Shown here: one piece after another, positions 34,656 to 44,081 of the stretch
How positions within the stretch are numbered: the stretch's first letter is position 1
Layout: each line of letters begins with the position of its first letter
Assembly: GCA_913041125.1 (NCBI GenBank)
Contig: CAJWHM010000014.1
Location: 1-50,247, forward strand
Origin: an uncultured Bacteroidota bacterium
GTDB taxonomy: Bacteria; Bacteroidota; Bacteroidia; Flavobacteriales; Flavobacteriaceae
Reading direction: 5' to 3'
DNA length: 50,247 nt
Notes under the pieces: generated by a model
Told to the model about the DNA's origin: nothing
The model's input: only the letters and a program-made list of their open reading frames with translations
The model's database searches: none
Program-made: the position numbers and the translations under genes

Positions 34656-36554
34656 CTAATAAGCCCTTCTATTGTTTTTTTCTACAAAATTAATAAAAGC
34701 TTTATTTACAACCCTACAGCCCCCTGGTGTGGGATAATCCCCAGAAAAATACCAATCCCCTAAATTTTTAGGACAGGCTTTATGGAGTCCTCCAATAGTT
34801 TGAAATATAACCTCTACCTCAGCATTAATATTGTCTTCTTTTAATATGTTTGCAATTTTTTCTGAAATTTGTTCATCTGTGAAGGAGTCATATAATTCTT
34901 TAACATGATTTGGAGGGGACTCTATTCCTTCTTCAATACTTTTAATACATTTTTGGTAAATTTTTTGAACAATGCTCTCTTTATTTCCATCCTCTTGGTG
35001 AAGGGTCAATACAGCACGAAATGCAATAAACTCCTCAAGTTTTGCCATATCAATACCATAACAATCTGGATATCGAATTTGTGGAGCGCTTGAAACAATG
35101 ATGATTTTTTTGGGACCTAATCTATCAAGCATTTTTAATATACTTTTTTGTAAAGTAGTTCCTCTTACAATGCTATCATCTATAATTACTAAGTTGTCAG
35201 TCGTTTTTACGACCCCATAAGTAATATCATAAACATGAGCTACTAAATCCTCCCTATCACTATCTTCCGTAATAAAAGTTCTGAGTTTAGCATCTTTAAT
35301 TGCTATTTTTTCAATACGAGGTTTGAGGTCCAATTTTTTGATTAGACTACTTAAATCAGGAGTTTTTGGTTTCGTTAATTCTTTTTTTAAATTATCTCTG
35401 AAATGATCCTGAACCGCTCCAATCATTCCATAAAATGATGTTTCAGCAGTGTTGGGTATAAATGAGAACACAGTATTTTTAAGATCTCCTTTTATGGCCT
35501 TATTTACTTGTGGAAATAACATTTCCCCTAATTTTTTCCTTTCTTTATAAATTTCGGAATCACCGCCCCTTGAAAAATAAATCCTCTCAAAAGAACATGC
35601 CCTTTTTTCTTTAGGTTTCAAAATTTCTTTAATCTCAGTCACGCCTGATTTTTTTGTAATAATTGCATTTCCAGGTTCTAATTCCTCAATTTTTTCAAAT
35701 GGAATGTTAAAAACTGTTTGTATTACAGGTCTTTCTGATGCCACGACAACTAACTCCTCATCTGAATAAAAATAAACAGGTCTAATACCTATTGGATCTC
35801 TAAGAACAAATGAATCTCCATGTCCTAATAGTCCAGCCATTGCATATCCACCATCCCAGTTTTTTGATGCTTTTCTTAAAATTTTAGAAAGTTTTAGTCT
35901 TTCTGCTATAAGAGGAGAAGCTTGTGCTTTTGTATATCCTTCGTGGCGTAAGTTTTTATAAATTTTTGATACAGCGTCATCTAAAAAATGTCCTATTTTT
36001 TCCATTACAGTTATTGTATCTGCACGCTCTTTTGGGTGTTGCCCCAAATCAACTAAATTATCAAATAGCTGACTGACATTTGTTAAATTAAAATTTCCTG
36101 CAACAATAAGGTTTCTATGCATCCAATTGTTCTGTCTTAAAAAAGGGTGGACACTCTCTATACTGTTTTTCCCAAAAGTTCCGTATCTAACGTGTCCTAA
36201 CATAAGTTCTCCTATGTAAGGAACTTCTTCTTTTAACTTTTCAGGATGTGATAATAGTTCTGGAGTAATTTGTAATTGCTTTTCTATTCTTTCTTTAATT
36301 GTTTTGAAAATATGTTGGATAGGCTGGGATTTTGCGGAACGAACTCTACTTATGTAACGTTGACCTGGTGACATATTATATTTAATACTTGCAAAACCAG
36401 CTCCATCTTGTCCTCGATTATGCTGCTTTTCCATAAGTAAATACATCTTGTTAATTCCGTAAAGTGCACTTCCATATTTATCTTTATAAAATGATAACGG
36501 TTTTTTTAATTGCAGAAGAGCTATACCACATTCATGTTTTATCAGTTCACTCAT
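34656..36554 (-). CDS. purF: amidophosphoribosyltransferase, long Bacteroidota type
   Basis: This 632-residue enzyme converts PRPP and glutamine to phosphoribosylamine, the first step of de novo purine synthesis. The Ntn-hydrolase glutaminase domain carries the nucleophile in HECGIA (Cys9, exposed after removal of a short propeptide) and QHNRGQDGAGFASI. The phosphoribosyltransferase domain has LVIIDDSIVRGTT as its PRPP site. It is about 130 residues longer than E. coli PurF, with insertions in the linker and C-terminus (HKACPKNLGDWYF). The gene overlaps the upstream PfkB kinase gene by 8 bases, and purN lies two genes further upstream. Confidence 0.92.
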   Translation of the reverse strand: MSELIKHECGIALLQLKKPLSFYKDKYGSALYGINKMYLLMEKQHNRGQDGAGFASIKYNMSPGQRYISRVRSAKSQPIQHIFKTIKERIEKQLQITPELLSHPEKLKEEVPYIGELMLGHVRYGTFGKNSIESVHPFLRQNNWMHRNLIVAGNFNLTNVSQLFDNLVDLGQHPKERADTITVMEKIGHFLDDAVSKIYKNLRHEGYTKAQASPLIAERLKLSKILRKASKNWDGGYAMAGLLGHGDSFVLRDPIGIRPVYFYSDEELVVVASERPVIQTVFNIPFEKIEELEPGNAIITKKSGVTEIKEILKPKEKRACSFERIYFSRGGDSEIYKERKKLGEMLFPQVNKAIKGDLKNTVFSFIPNTAETSFYGMIGAVQDHFRDNLKKELTKPKTPDLSSLIKKLDLKPRIEKIAIKDAKLRTFITEDSDREDLVAHVYDITYGVVKTTDNLVIIDDSIVRGTTLQKSILKMLDRLGPKKIIIVSSAPQIRYPDCYGIDMAKLEEFIAFRAVLTLHQEDGNKESIVQKIYQKCIKSIEEGIESPPNHVKELYDSFTDEQISEKIANILKEDNINAEVEVIFQTIGGLHKACPKNLGDWYFSGDYPTPGGCRVVNKAFINFVEKNNRRAY

Positions 36555-37485
36555 GGAAAATAGTTTTCATTATTTCAAATTCTGTTAAAAGTTTAAAATC
36601 TTTTATTCTTTGTTCCAATTGACTAACTGTAATTTCTTCTAAAGCTTTTGTTCCAAATTCTTGAACAGTAAATGATGCAATACATGAGCCAATTACAACT
36701 CCACCTTTTATTTGATCAAAAGATATATTTTTAAATTGGGATAAATAGCCTACAACTCCACCAATGAAACTATCACCAGCTCCTGTTGGATCAGAAAATT
36801 TCTTTAATGGTAATGAAGGTAAGGAAAAGACATTATCCTTACTAATAAGAAGTGCCCCATTTTCCCCTTTTTTAATAATTACAAACTTCGGTCCCATATT
36901 TTGAATTTTATAAGCTGCTTCAACTGTTGATTGGCAATTAGTAAGTTGAAGTGCTTCTTCATCATTTATAGAAATTAAATCAACTTTTTTTATTAACTCA
37001 TTGAGCTTATCACGATAACTCTCAATCCAAAAATTCATTGTATCCATTACAATAAGTTTTGGTTGTTCAATTTGATCTAATACTGCCAATTGAATATTAG
37101 GATCAACATTGCCTAATACAACAATACTAGAATCCAAAAAGTTTTTAGGGATTTTGGGATAAAACTTTGTTAGAACATTCAACTGAGTCTCTAGTGTAGT
37201 TCTTTTATTCAAATTTTCATGATACTTCCCTTTCCAAAAAAAAGTTTTTTCGTTAGCAACAATTTCAACGCCTGAAAGGTCAAGTTTTTTTGATTCTAAA
37301 AGGTTGATATGAGATTTATCAAAATCTTCACCAACAATGGAAACTAAGCAACAGTTGGTTTTAAATTTAGATGCTGCAAGGCCTATATATGTTGCGCATC
37401 CTCCTAAAATTTTCCCTGTTTTAATGTTAGGAGTTTCGATAGAATCGTATGCTATTGTTCCTAAAACCAACAGTTTGTCATTCAT
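36547..37485 (-). CDS. PfkB-family carbohydrate or nucleoside kinase
   Basis: This 312-residue ribokinase-fold enzyme has the N-terminal GGCATYIGLAASKF (substrate side) and the C-terminal anion-hole/catalytic motif DPTGAGDSFIGG with the catalytic Asp. Its substrate is not certain; adenosine, ribose and related compounds are all possible in this family. The 8-base overlap with purF and nearness of purN suggest a role in purine or ribose metabolism, but this is context only. TATTTTTG lies 4 bases before its ATG. Confidence 0.88.
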   Translation of the reverse strand: MNDKLLVLGTIAYDSIETPNIKTGKILGGCATYIGLAASKFKTNCCLVSIVGEDFDKSHINLLESKKLDLSGVEIVANEKTFFWKGKYHENLNKRTTLETQLNVLTKFYPKIPKNFLDSSIVVLGNVDPNIQLAVLDQIEQPKLIVMDTMNFWIESYRDKLNELIKKVDLISINDEEALQLTNCQSTVEAAYKIQNMGPKFVIIKKGENGALLISKDNVFSLPSLPLKKFSDPTGAGDSFIGGVVGYLSQFKNISFDQIKGGVVIGSCIASFTVQEFGTKALEEITVSQLEQRIKDFKLLTEFEIMKTIFHE

Positions 37486-37489
37486 AAAG

Positions 37490-37497
37490 CAAAAATA
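37490..37497 (-). promoter_or_regulatory. -7 element just before the PfkB kinase gene
   Basis: On the minus strand TATTTTTG matches TAnnTTTG exactly and ends 4 bases before the ATG at 37485. If functional, the mRNA would be essentially leaderless. No matching -33 TTG is clear. Confidence 0.4.
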
Positions 37498-37569
37498 AAA
37501 AACTATCGTTCCCTAATAGGTATTAATCTTAAAACATTTGTAAAAGAGTATCAACAATTATTATATAAT

Positions 37570-38046
37570 TTAATGTTTAAATGTTTGTTCAAATATTAGA
37601 TCTGAAAATAGATCTTTCCCTCTTGCAGCATTTACTGCAAGTTCATCACATCTTTCATTTTGAGGATGCTTATTGTGTCCTTTAATCCACTGAAAAAGTA
37701 CTTTATGTTTGTTATACACATTTAAAAACCTTTCCCATAAATCTTTATTCTTTTTCCCTTTAAAATTTTTCTGCTCCCAATTAAAAAGCCATTTTTTTTC
37801 AATAGCATCAACTACATATTTAGAATCTGAGTAAACAATCACCTCCATCCCAGGATTTTTTAATGATTCTAAACCAACAATTACGGCCATTAGTTCCATT
37901 CTATTATTAGTAGTAAGTTTATAGCCCGCTGAAAATTCTTTTTTATATGACATTCCAACCCACTCTAAAATAAATCCATATCCACCAGGACCTGGATTCC
38001 CTAGTGAGGAGCCATCTGTATATAAATAAACTGATTTAGCTTTCAT
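37570..38046 (-). CDS. rnhA: ribonuclease HI
   Basis: This 158-residue RNase H1 removes RNA from RNA-DNA hybrids. The catalytic acids are clear: YTDGSSLGNPG (D11), NNRMELMAV (Glu), YSDSKYVVDA (Asp), and the last Asp in NERCDELAV. The length and order are normal for the family. Its ATG overlaps the purN stop by 4 bases. Confidence 0.95.
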   Translation of the reverse strand: MKAKSVYLYTDGSSLGNPGPGGYGFILEWVGMSYKKEFSAGYKLTTNNRMELMAVIVGLESLKNPGMEVIVYSDSKYVVDAIEKKWLFNWEQKNFKGKKNKDLWERFLNVYNKHKVLFQWIKGHNKHPQNERCDELAVNAARGKDLFSDLIFEQTFKH

Positions 38047-38618
38047 TTAATACTTCCACTTAATAAATCTTTTATAACCTTAGGAAAATATTTATGTTCC
38101 AATTTCTGTGTTTTATAAGATATGTCCTCTAAATTATCATCTTTATCAAGTTTAACTTTCTCTTGAAAAATTATAGCTCCCTCATCATAAAATTCATTAA
38201 TGTAATGTATAGTAATTCCTGTCTCAGATTCACAATTTTCTTTTACAGCTTTATAAACGTTATCACCATACATGCCTATACCTCCATATTTTGGCAATAA
38301 GGAAGGATGAATGTTAACAATTTTTTTATTAAATGCTTCAATCCAGTCTGATCCAAATTTCCACAAAAATCCAGCTAAAATGATTAAATCTGGATTTTGA
38401 TTTATTACATTTTTTAATAAAGACCCGCTAATGAATGATTTACGGTTAAAAACTTCAACATTTATCCCTAATGGCTTAAATCTATTGATAACTCGTGCTT
38501 TTGAATTATTAGTATAAACTGTTAGAACATCTACATTATTATTTTTTTCAAAAAATCTGAAAATATTTTCTGCATTAGAACCATTACCTGAGGCAAATAA
38601 GATAATTTTCTGATTCAT
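38043..38618 (-). CDS. purN: phosphoribosylglycinamide formyltransferase
   Basis: This 191-residue GAR transformylase carries out step three of purine synthesis, with 10-formyl-THF as donor. It has the phosphate loop SGNGSNAENIF near residue 10, the NIHPSLLPKYGG motif with the catalytic Asn and His, and GITIHYINEFYDEGAI with the catalytic Asp. The length is normal. It is the first gene of the set purN-rnhA-(PfkB kinase)-purF. It is divergent from acpP, sharing a 147-base intergenic region. Confidence 0.95.
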   Translation of the reverse strand: MNQKIILFASGNGSNAENIFRFFEKNNNVDVLTVYTNNSKARVINRFKPLGINVEVFNRKSFISGSLLKNVINQNPDLIILAGFLWKFGSDWIEAFNKKIVNIHPSLLPKYGGIGMYGDNVYKAVKENCESETGITIHYINEFYDEGAIIFQEKVKLDKDDNLEDISYKTQKLEHKYFPKVIKDLLSGSIK

Positions 38619-38728
38619 TTATTTTAAAAATTTCCCACTTTTATGTTATTAAATATGATTTACAAAATTATTATTTAAAATTAAGGTTAATATTCAATCC
38701 TAATTATTCAAATTGTATTAAAGTTTTT

Positions 38729-38736
38729 TATTTTTG
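38729..38736 (+). promoter_or_regulatory. -7 promoter element upstream of acpP
   Basis: TATTTTTG, an exact TAnnTTTG match, lies 29 bases before the acpP ATG. The nearest TTG upstream (38713-38715) is only 13 bases away, shorter than the usual -33 spacing. It would drive the acpP-fabF-rnc-pyk block. Confidence 0.45.
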
Positions 38737-38765
38737 CTTACACTTAATTTAAACAAAGATTAATT

Positions 38766-38999
38766 ATGTCAGACATTTCCTCAAGAGTAAAAGCCATCAT
38801 TGTTGATAAACTAGGGGTGGACGAGAATGAAGTAGTTGATGGAGCGAGTTTTACAAATGACTTAGGAGCAGATTCTCTAGATACTGTAGAACTGATAATG
38901 GAATTCGAAAAAGAATTTGATATTCAAATTCCTGATGACCAAGCTGAAAATATTGCTACAGTGGGTCAAGCTATAAAATTTATTGAACAAGCAGACTAA
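38766..38999 (+). CDS. acpP: acyl carrier protein
   Basis: This 77-residue acidic protein has the phosphopantetheine attachment site [10 protein letters not shown], with the modified Ser at residue 37. The length and composition are typical of bacterial ACP. It carries growing acyl chains for type II fatty acid synthesis. It is followed 9 bases later by fabF, the usual partner. Confidence 0.98.
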   Translation: MSDISSRVKAIIVDKLGVDENEVVDGASFTNDLGADSLDTVELIMEFEKEFDIQIPDDQAENIATVGQAIKFIEQAD

Positions 39000-39008
39000 A
39001 CAGGTGCC

Positions 39009-40259
39009 ATGAAGCCAAGACGAGTAGTTATTACCGGATTGGGGGCCCTAACACCAATTGGAAATACCCTCCCAGAATATTGGGAGGGTTTATTATCTGG
39101 AACCAGTGGAGCAGCTCCCATTTCCTACTTCGATCCCACGTTATTTAAAACACAATTTGCATGTGAACTTAAAAATTTTGATCCTTTAGATCATTTTGAC
39201 AGAAAAGAAGCTAGAAAATATGATCGCTTTGCGCAATATGCATTAGTATCTGTATCAGAGGCATTAGAAGATTCCAATTTGTCTTTAGAAAAAATTAATA
39301 AAGATAGGGTTGGTGTTATTTGGGGTGCTGGGATTGGTGGTCTTGAAACATTTCAAAACGAAGTACTAAACTTTGCTGCTGGAAACGAAAATCCAAGATT
39401 CAATCCTTTTTTCATTCCCAAAATGATTGCAGATATAGCACCTGGACTGATTTCAATAAAATACGGCTTTAGGGGACCAAACTTTGCAACTGTTTCAGCG
39501 TGTGCATCTGCATCCAATGCAATGATTGATGCTCTTAATTATATAAGATTAGGATATGCAGATGTTATGGTTACAGGGGGTTCTGAAGCAGCAGTAACTA
39601 AAGCTGGTATTGGTGGGTTTAACGCAATGCATGCATTATCAAAAAGAAATGATGATCCAAAAAGTGCTTCTCGACCATTTGATAAAGATAGAGATGGATT
39701 CGTATTAGGCGAAGGTGCTGGAGCTCTTATTTTAGAGTCTTACGAACATGCTATTTCTCGTGGTGCCAAAATTTACGCTGAATTTTTAGGGGGCGGTCTT
39801 TCTGCTGATGCTTATCATATGACGGCTCCTCATCCAGAAGGTCTCGGCGCATCAAAAGTAATGGAAAATTGTCTAAACGATGCTAGAGTTAATCCAGATC
39901 AAGTAGATATAATTAATATGCATGGAACGTCAACTCCCTTAGGAGATATTGCAGAAACTAGTGCAATACTTAAATTATTCAAGGAACATGCCTATAATAT
40001 GAATATTAATTCAACGAAATCGATGACAGGTCATTTATTAGGAGCTGCTGGTGCAATCGAAGCTATAGCTTCTATTATGGCTATAAAAAATGGTGTTGTA
40101 CCTCCAACAATCAATCATAAAACTCATGACGAAAAAATTGATTCTAAAATCAATTTTACTTTTCACAAAGCCCAAAAGAGAGAGGTAAATATTGCTCTTT
40201 CCAATACTTTTGGGTTTGGTGGACACAATGCCTGTGTATTATTTAAAAAAATAATTTAA
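39009..40259 (+). CDS. fabF: beta-ketoacyl-ACP synthase II
   Basis: This 416-residue condensing enzyme extends acyl-ACP with malonyl-ACP. The catalytic triad is complete: Cys165 in VSACASASNA, His305 in NMHGTSTPLGD, and His342 in TGHLLGAAG. The length and all motifs fit FabF over FabB. It is followed 9 bases later by rnc with a GTG start. Confidence 0.97.
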   Translation: MKPRRVVITGLGALTPIGNTLPEYWEGLLSGTSGAAPISYFDPTLFKTQFACELKNFDPLDHFDRKEARKYDRFAQYALVSVSEALEDSNLSLEKINKDRVGVIWGAGIGGLETFQNEVLNFAAGNENPRFNPFFIPKMIADIAPGLISIKYGFRGPNFATVSACASASNAMIDALNYIRLGYADVMVTGGSEAAVTKAGIGGFNAMHALSKRNDDPKSASRPFDKDRDGFVLGEGAGALILESYEHAISRGAKIYAEFLGGGLSADAYHMTAPHPEGLGASKVMENCLNDARVNPDQVDIINMHGTSTPLGDIAETSAILKLFKEHAYNMNINSTKSMTGHLLGAAGAIEAIASIMAIKNGVVPPTINHKTHDEKIDSKINFTFHKAQKREVNIALSNTFGFGGHNACVLFKKII

Positions 40260-40268
40260 AACAAACTT

Positions 40269-40997
40269 GTGAAGTTTCTTAATTATTTACGAAAATCTCG
40301 AATGTCAACATCCGGGAATTTCTCTAATAGAATTCAAAAAAAAATTGGTGTCAAAATTTCAAATAAAAATATTTATAAAGAAGCATTTACCCATAGCTCA
40401 ACTAATATAAAAGATGAAAAAGGGAAAATTATAAACTTTGAACGTTTAGAATTTTTAGGTGATGCACTTTTAACTTCAATAATAGCTGAATATTTATATC
40501 TTCTTTATCCAGAATCAAAAGAAGGTTTTTTAACAAAAATGAGGGCTAAAATAGTAAGTCGTTCAAACCTTAACAAAATAGGAAAAGAAATGGGACTATT
40601 TGAATTAGTAAAAATTTCAAATCATCACAAAAATTTTGGGGATGATATCCATGGAAATTTATTGGAATCTGTTGTAGGTGCTTTATTTATTGACCAAGGC
40701 TATAAAAAAACAAAAAATTATGTGGTAAATAAGATAATTACAAAATATGTTGACATTAATAATTTAAATTCATTTATATTAAGCCATAAAGCTTTTTTAA
40801 TTGAATGGGGACAAAAAGAAAAAAAGGAAATAAAATTTTTCACTGAAGAAGATAATGGATTAAGTCCTAAAGTTAGCTATTGCTGTCAAATTTTTTTAGA
40901 AAAAAACTTACTTGCAAAATCGAAAGCACATTCTAAAAAGAAAGCAGAGGAAAAGGCTTCAAGAATTGCAATACGTATTTTAAAATTAAATCCATAA
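40269..40997 (+). CDS. rnc: ribonuclease III
   Basis: This 242-residue protein has the RNase III signature ERLEFLGDALL, including the catalytic Glu and Asp, in the first domain. The late Glu lies in GNLLESVVGALF. A C-terminal dsRNA-binding domain includes AHSKKKAEEKASRIAI. It cleaves double-stranded rRNA precursors. It appears to start at GTG (40269); an internal ATG at 40302 is an alternative. It is part of the conserved acpP-fabF-rnc gene order in Bacteroidota. Confidence 0.95.
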   Translation: MKFLNYLRKSRMSTSGNFSNRIQKKIGVKISNKNIYKEAFTHSSTNIKDEKGKIINFERLEFLGDALLTSIIAEYLYLLYPESKEGFLTKMRAKIVSRSNLNKIGKEMGLFELVKISNHHKNFGDDIHGNLLESVVGALFIDQGYKKTKNYVVNKIITKYVDINNLNSFILSHKAFLIEWGQKEKKEIKFFTEEDNGLSPKVSYCCQIFLEKNLLAKSKAHSKKKAEEKASRIAIRILKLNP

Positions 40998-41003
40998 TGA
41001 TTA

Positions 41004-41486
41004 ATGGATAAAATAAGAAGGAGAATTTACACACTTGAATTAGATGAAGTGATAGAAAAAGATCACTGGTTAGGCATTCATACATCTTTAGAGCCTTACC
41101 AACTAGCTTTTATTATTAATCAAAATAGTCGGTTAAGGTTAAGTCGTTCTAAAAAAGATATTTTAAGTGAAAAAAAACAAGGTGTCTTTGAATTTTTTGA
41201 GTGGGTTGATCCTATAAATGATATTGTTTGTAATCTACTTTCAAATAGATTTATCTTTGAAAAAAATAAAAAAAAACTAAATAATAATGTTTTATTTAAG
41301 CTTCCAGAAAGAAATGAATTATATTTAATTGATGAATTTAAACGTGTTGATTTATTATTTAGAAGCTCTAATGAAAAAATAATTAAGTCAATAAAATATC
41401 TATTGATTGAAGAACCAATGACATCTTTAGTTTATAGTATTCCCGAAGAGAAAATAAGAAACCAATTGAATTTAATTTTTCAGTGA
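41004..41486 (+). CDS. IPExxxVDY-like hypothetical protein
   Basis: This 160-residue cytoplasmic protein is of unknown function. It lies between rnc and pyk, the place where flavobacteria usually carry a small protein family named for an IPExxxVDY motif. The expected motif is not exact here: LIDEFKRVDLL near residue 113 is the closest match. There are no transmembrane segments or recognised catalytic motifs. The family call is based mainly on position, length and a loose motif match. The stop overlaps the pyk start region. Confidence 0.6.
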   Translation: MDKIRRRIYTLELDEVIEKDHWLGIHTSLEPYQLAFIINQNSRLRLSRSKKDILSEKKQGVFEFFEWVDPINDIVCNLLSNRFIFEKNKKKLNNNVLFKLPERNELYLIDEFKRVDLLFRSSNEKIIKSIKYLLIEEPMTSLVYSIPEEKIRNQLNLIFQ

Positions 41487-42913
41487 TGAATTTTATTAAA
41501 AAGACAAAAATTGTTGCAACCATAGGCCCTAAATCATCTTCAAAAGAAATAATTGAAAAGATGATACTCTCAGGAGTCAACGTTTTTCGAATTAATTTCT
41601 CTCACGCTAACTATGACGAAATCATAGAAAATATTAAAACAATTCGCAGCATTGATAAAAAACTTGAATTAAATACTGCTATACTCGCAGATTTACAGGG
41701 GCCAAAACTTCGTATTGGAAAAATTAAAGATGGTACTGTTGTAAAACCAGGAGACAAAATTTTATTTAAAACTGATTCTCCTTTTGAAGGTAATGCAAAT
41801 AAAGCTTACTTGAATTATAAAAACTTTCCTAAAGATGTTGCTATAGGCGAGAGAATACTATTAGATGATGGTAAATTAATTTTTAAAATAATTTCCACAA
41901 ATAAAATTAATGAGGTTGAAGCAGAAGTAATTCAAGGTGGTGCATTTAAATCAAATAAAGGAGTCAATTTGCCAAATACAAAAATTTCTTTACCAGCTTT
42001 AACTAAAAAAGATATAAAAGATGCCAAATTCATATTCACTCAGGACATTGATTGGATAGCTTTGTCTTTTGTTAGAAACAGTCAAGATATTATTGATTTA
42101 AAAAATTTAATGTCCAATCATATTGAAAGAAAGATACCTATCATCGCTAAGATTGAAAAACCTGAAGCGATTGAAAATATTGATAAAATAATTGCCTATT
42201 CCGACGGACTAATGGTTGCACGTGGTGATCTTGGTGTTGAAATTCCAGCACAAGAAGTTCCTCTTATTCAAAAAAATTTAGTCCACTTAGCAAAAAAAGC
42301 AAGAATTCCGATTATTATTGCCACACAAATGATGGAATCTATGATAGATAATCTAACACCAACTAGAGCAGAAGTCAATGACGTTGCAAATTCTGTTATG
42401 GATGGTGCTGATGCTGTAATGCTCTCTGGTGAGACATCAGTAGGAAAATATCCTGTAGAAGTAATAAATTCAATGTCTGATATTTTAATTTCAGTTGAAA
42501 ATTCCGATTTAATTGACGTGCCTCAAAGTCCTCCGAAAATTCGAACGAAAAGATTTATAACAAAATCCATTTGTTATCATGCAGCACATCTAGCAAATGA
42601 TATTGACGCAAAAGCTATATGTACTTTAACTAACAGTGGATATACAGGATTTCAAATTTCCGCTTGGAGACCTAAATCACATGTGCTTGTATTTACTTCT
42701 AATAAAAAAATTCTTAATCAACTAAATTTATTGTGGGGTGTAAAAACTTTTTATTACAACAATCTAAAAAGCACAGATAAAACCGTTGAAGAAATAAATC
42801 AAATTGCATTGGAAAAGGGTTTTGTCGAAAAAGAAGATTATGTAGTTAATCTTTCGGCTATGCCAATTAAATCAAAAGGAATGGTTAATACACTTAGAAT
42901 TTCAACAATTTAA
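41486..42913 (+). CDS. pyk: pyruvate kinase
   Basis: This 475-residue glycolytic enzyme makes pyruvate and ATP from PEP and ADP. Visible are TKIVATIGPKSSS at the N-terminus, RINFSHANYDE, IAKIEKPEAIENIDKII with the catalytic Lys, and MVARGDLGVEI with metal-binding acids. A C-terminal regulatory domain follows. The ATG at 41486 was chosen over the GTG one codon earlier. It is the last gene of the acpP block and overlaps the convergent dinB by 4 bases. Confidence 0.97.
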   Translation: MNFIKKTKIVATIGPKSSSKEIIEKMILSGVNVFRINFSHANYDEIIENIKTIRSIDKKLELNTAILADLQGPKLRIGKIKDGTVVKPGDKILFKTDSPFEGNANKAYLNYKNFPKDVAIGERILLDDGKLIFKIISTNKINEVEAEVIQGGAFKSNKGVNLPNTKISLPALTKKDIKDAKFIFTQDIDWIALSFVRNSQDIIDLKNLMSNHIERKIPIIAKIEKPEAIENIDKIIAYSDGLMVARGDLGVEIPAQEVPLIQKNLVHLAKKARIPIIIATQMMESMIDNLTPTRAEVNDVANSVMDGADAVMLSGETSVGKYPVEVINSMSDILISVENSDLIDVPQSPPKIRTKRFITKSICYHAAHLANDIDAKAICTLTNSGYTGFQISAWRPKSHVLVFTSNKKILNQLNLLWGVKTFYYNNLKSTDKTVEEINQIALEKGFVEKEDYVVNLSAMPIKSKGMVNTLRISTI

Positions 42914-43992
42914 AATGGCAAGCTTAGTTGAGAGTTTTTTCTTTTAATAGATGGTCTTTTCTCTTTCTTTAACAAGTTTAAATTATTTATTGAAATTCCA
43001 ATTAAGCGGACTGAATTTATAAGTGCCTTTTGATAAAGTAAATCTTTTGCTTTTTCAAAAATCAATTCCTTAGAAGATAAATAAAGATCCCCGGTTTTAC
43101 TCCTAGTCTGGGTACTAAAATCACTATACTTTATTTTTAAAGTTATAGTTCTTCCAGATAATTTATTTCTTAAAAGTCTTTTTTCAAGAATCTCAGAAAT
43201 AATTTTTAGTTTTTCTTCTATATATAATTCACTACTTAAATTTTTTTCGAAAGTCTTTTCACTTCCAATAGATTTAATTGTCTTTTGAGGCTTTACTGGC
43301 GATTTATGAATCCCTCTAGAAACATTATAAAAATAAGAACCTGTTTTCCCAAAATTATTTATCAAAAAATCTTTAGGTTTAGATTTTAAATCTTTACCAT
43401 TAAAAATACCTAATTGATACATTTTTAATTTCGTTTTTTCTCCAACACCATGAAATTTCTTCACATCTAATTTCTCTAAAAAACCTATTATTTCTTCTGG
43501 CGAAATTGTCTTTTGACCATTTGGCTTATTCCAATCACTTGCAATTTTTGCTAAAAATTTATTAGTTGAAATTCCTGCAGATGAGTTTAAACCAACCTTT
43601 TCTTTAATTTTATTTCTAATTTCTTTTGCAATTAATGTTCCGGATGGATAATCTGAAACATCCAGATATGCTTCATCAAGGGAGAGAGGTTCAACTAAAG
43701 AAGTATAATCATTGAAAATATCTCTTATCTGAATTGATATTTCTTTATATCTTTCAAAACGCGGTTTGACAAATATAATATGAGGACAAATTTTTTTAGC
43801 AATAATTCCACTCATTGCACTTCGAACCCCATATTTTCTTGCTTCGTAACTAGCTGCAGAAACTACTCCTCTATTACCGCTTCCCCCTACAGCTATCGGT
43901 AAACCTTTTAACTTTGGATTATCTAATTGTTCAACAGATGCAAAAAAAGCGTCCATGTCAATATGGATAATTTTACGTTCTCTTTCCGTCAT
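42910..43992 (-). CDS. dinB: DNA polymerase IV, Y family
   Basis: This 360-residue translesion polymerase has the catalytic acids in HIDMDAFFASVEQL (Asp9/Asp11 region) and SLDEAYLDVS. The little-finger domain is C-terminal. The protein ends QLSLPF, which fits a beta-clamp binding motif at the very C-terminus. It bypasses damaged bases and is often induced by SOS or stress; no LexA-type operator was recognised here. The gene is convergent with pyk. Confidence 0.95.
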   Translation of the reverse strand: MTERERKIIHIDMDAFFASVEQLDNPKLKGLPIAVGGSGNRGVVSAASYEARKYGVRSAMSGIIAKKICPHIIFVKPRFERYKEISIQIRDIFNDYTSLVEPLSLDEAYLDVSDYPSGTLIAKEIRNKIKEKVGLNSSAGISTNKFLAKIASDWNKPNGQKTISPEEIIGFLEKLDVKKFHGVGEKTKLKMYQLGIFNGKDLKSKPKDFLINNFGKTGSYFYNVSRGIHKSPVKPQKTIKSIGSEKTFEKNLSSELYIEEKLKIISEILEKRLLRNKLSGRTITLKIKYSDFSTQTRSKTGDLYLSSKELIFEKAKDLLYQKALINSVRLIGISINNLNLLKKEKRPSIKRKNSQLSLPF

Positions 43993-44081
43993 AAAATATT
44001 TTAATAACTAAAAAAGTTATGCGATACTTAAGTATGAATATTATTTATAATAATAAACGACTGATTTTAAGTATAAATAAA

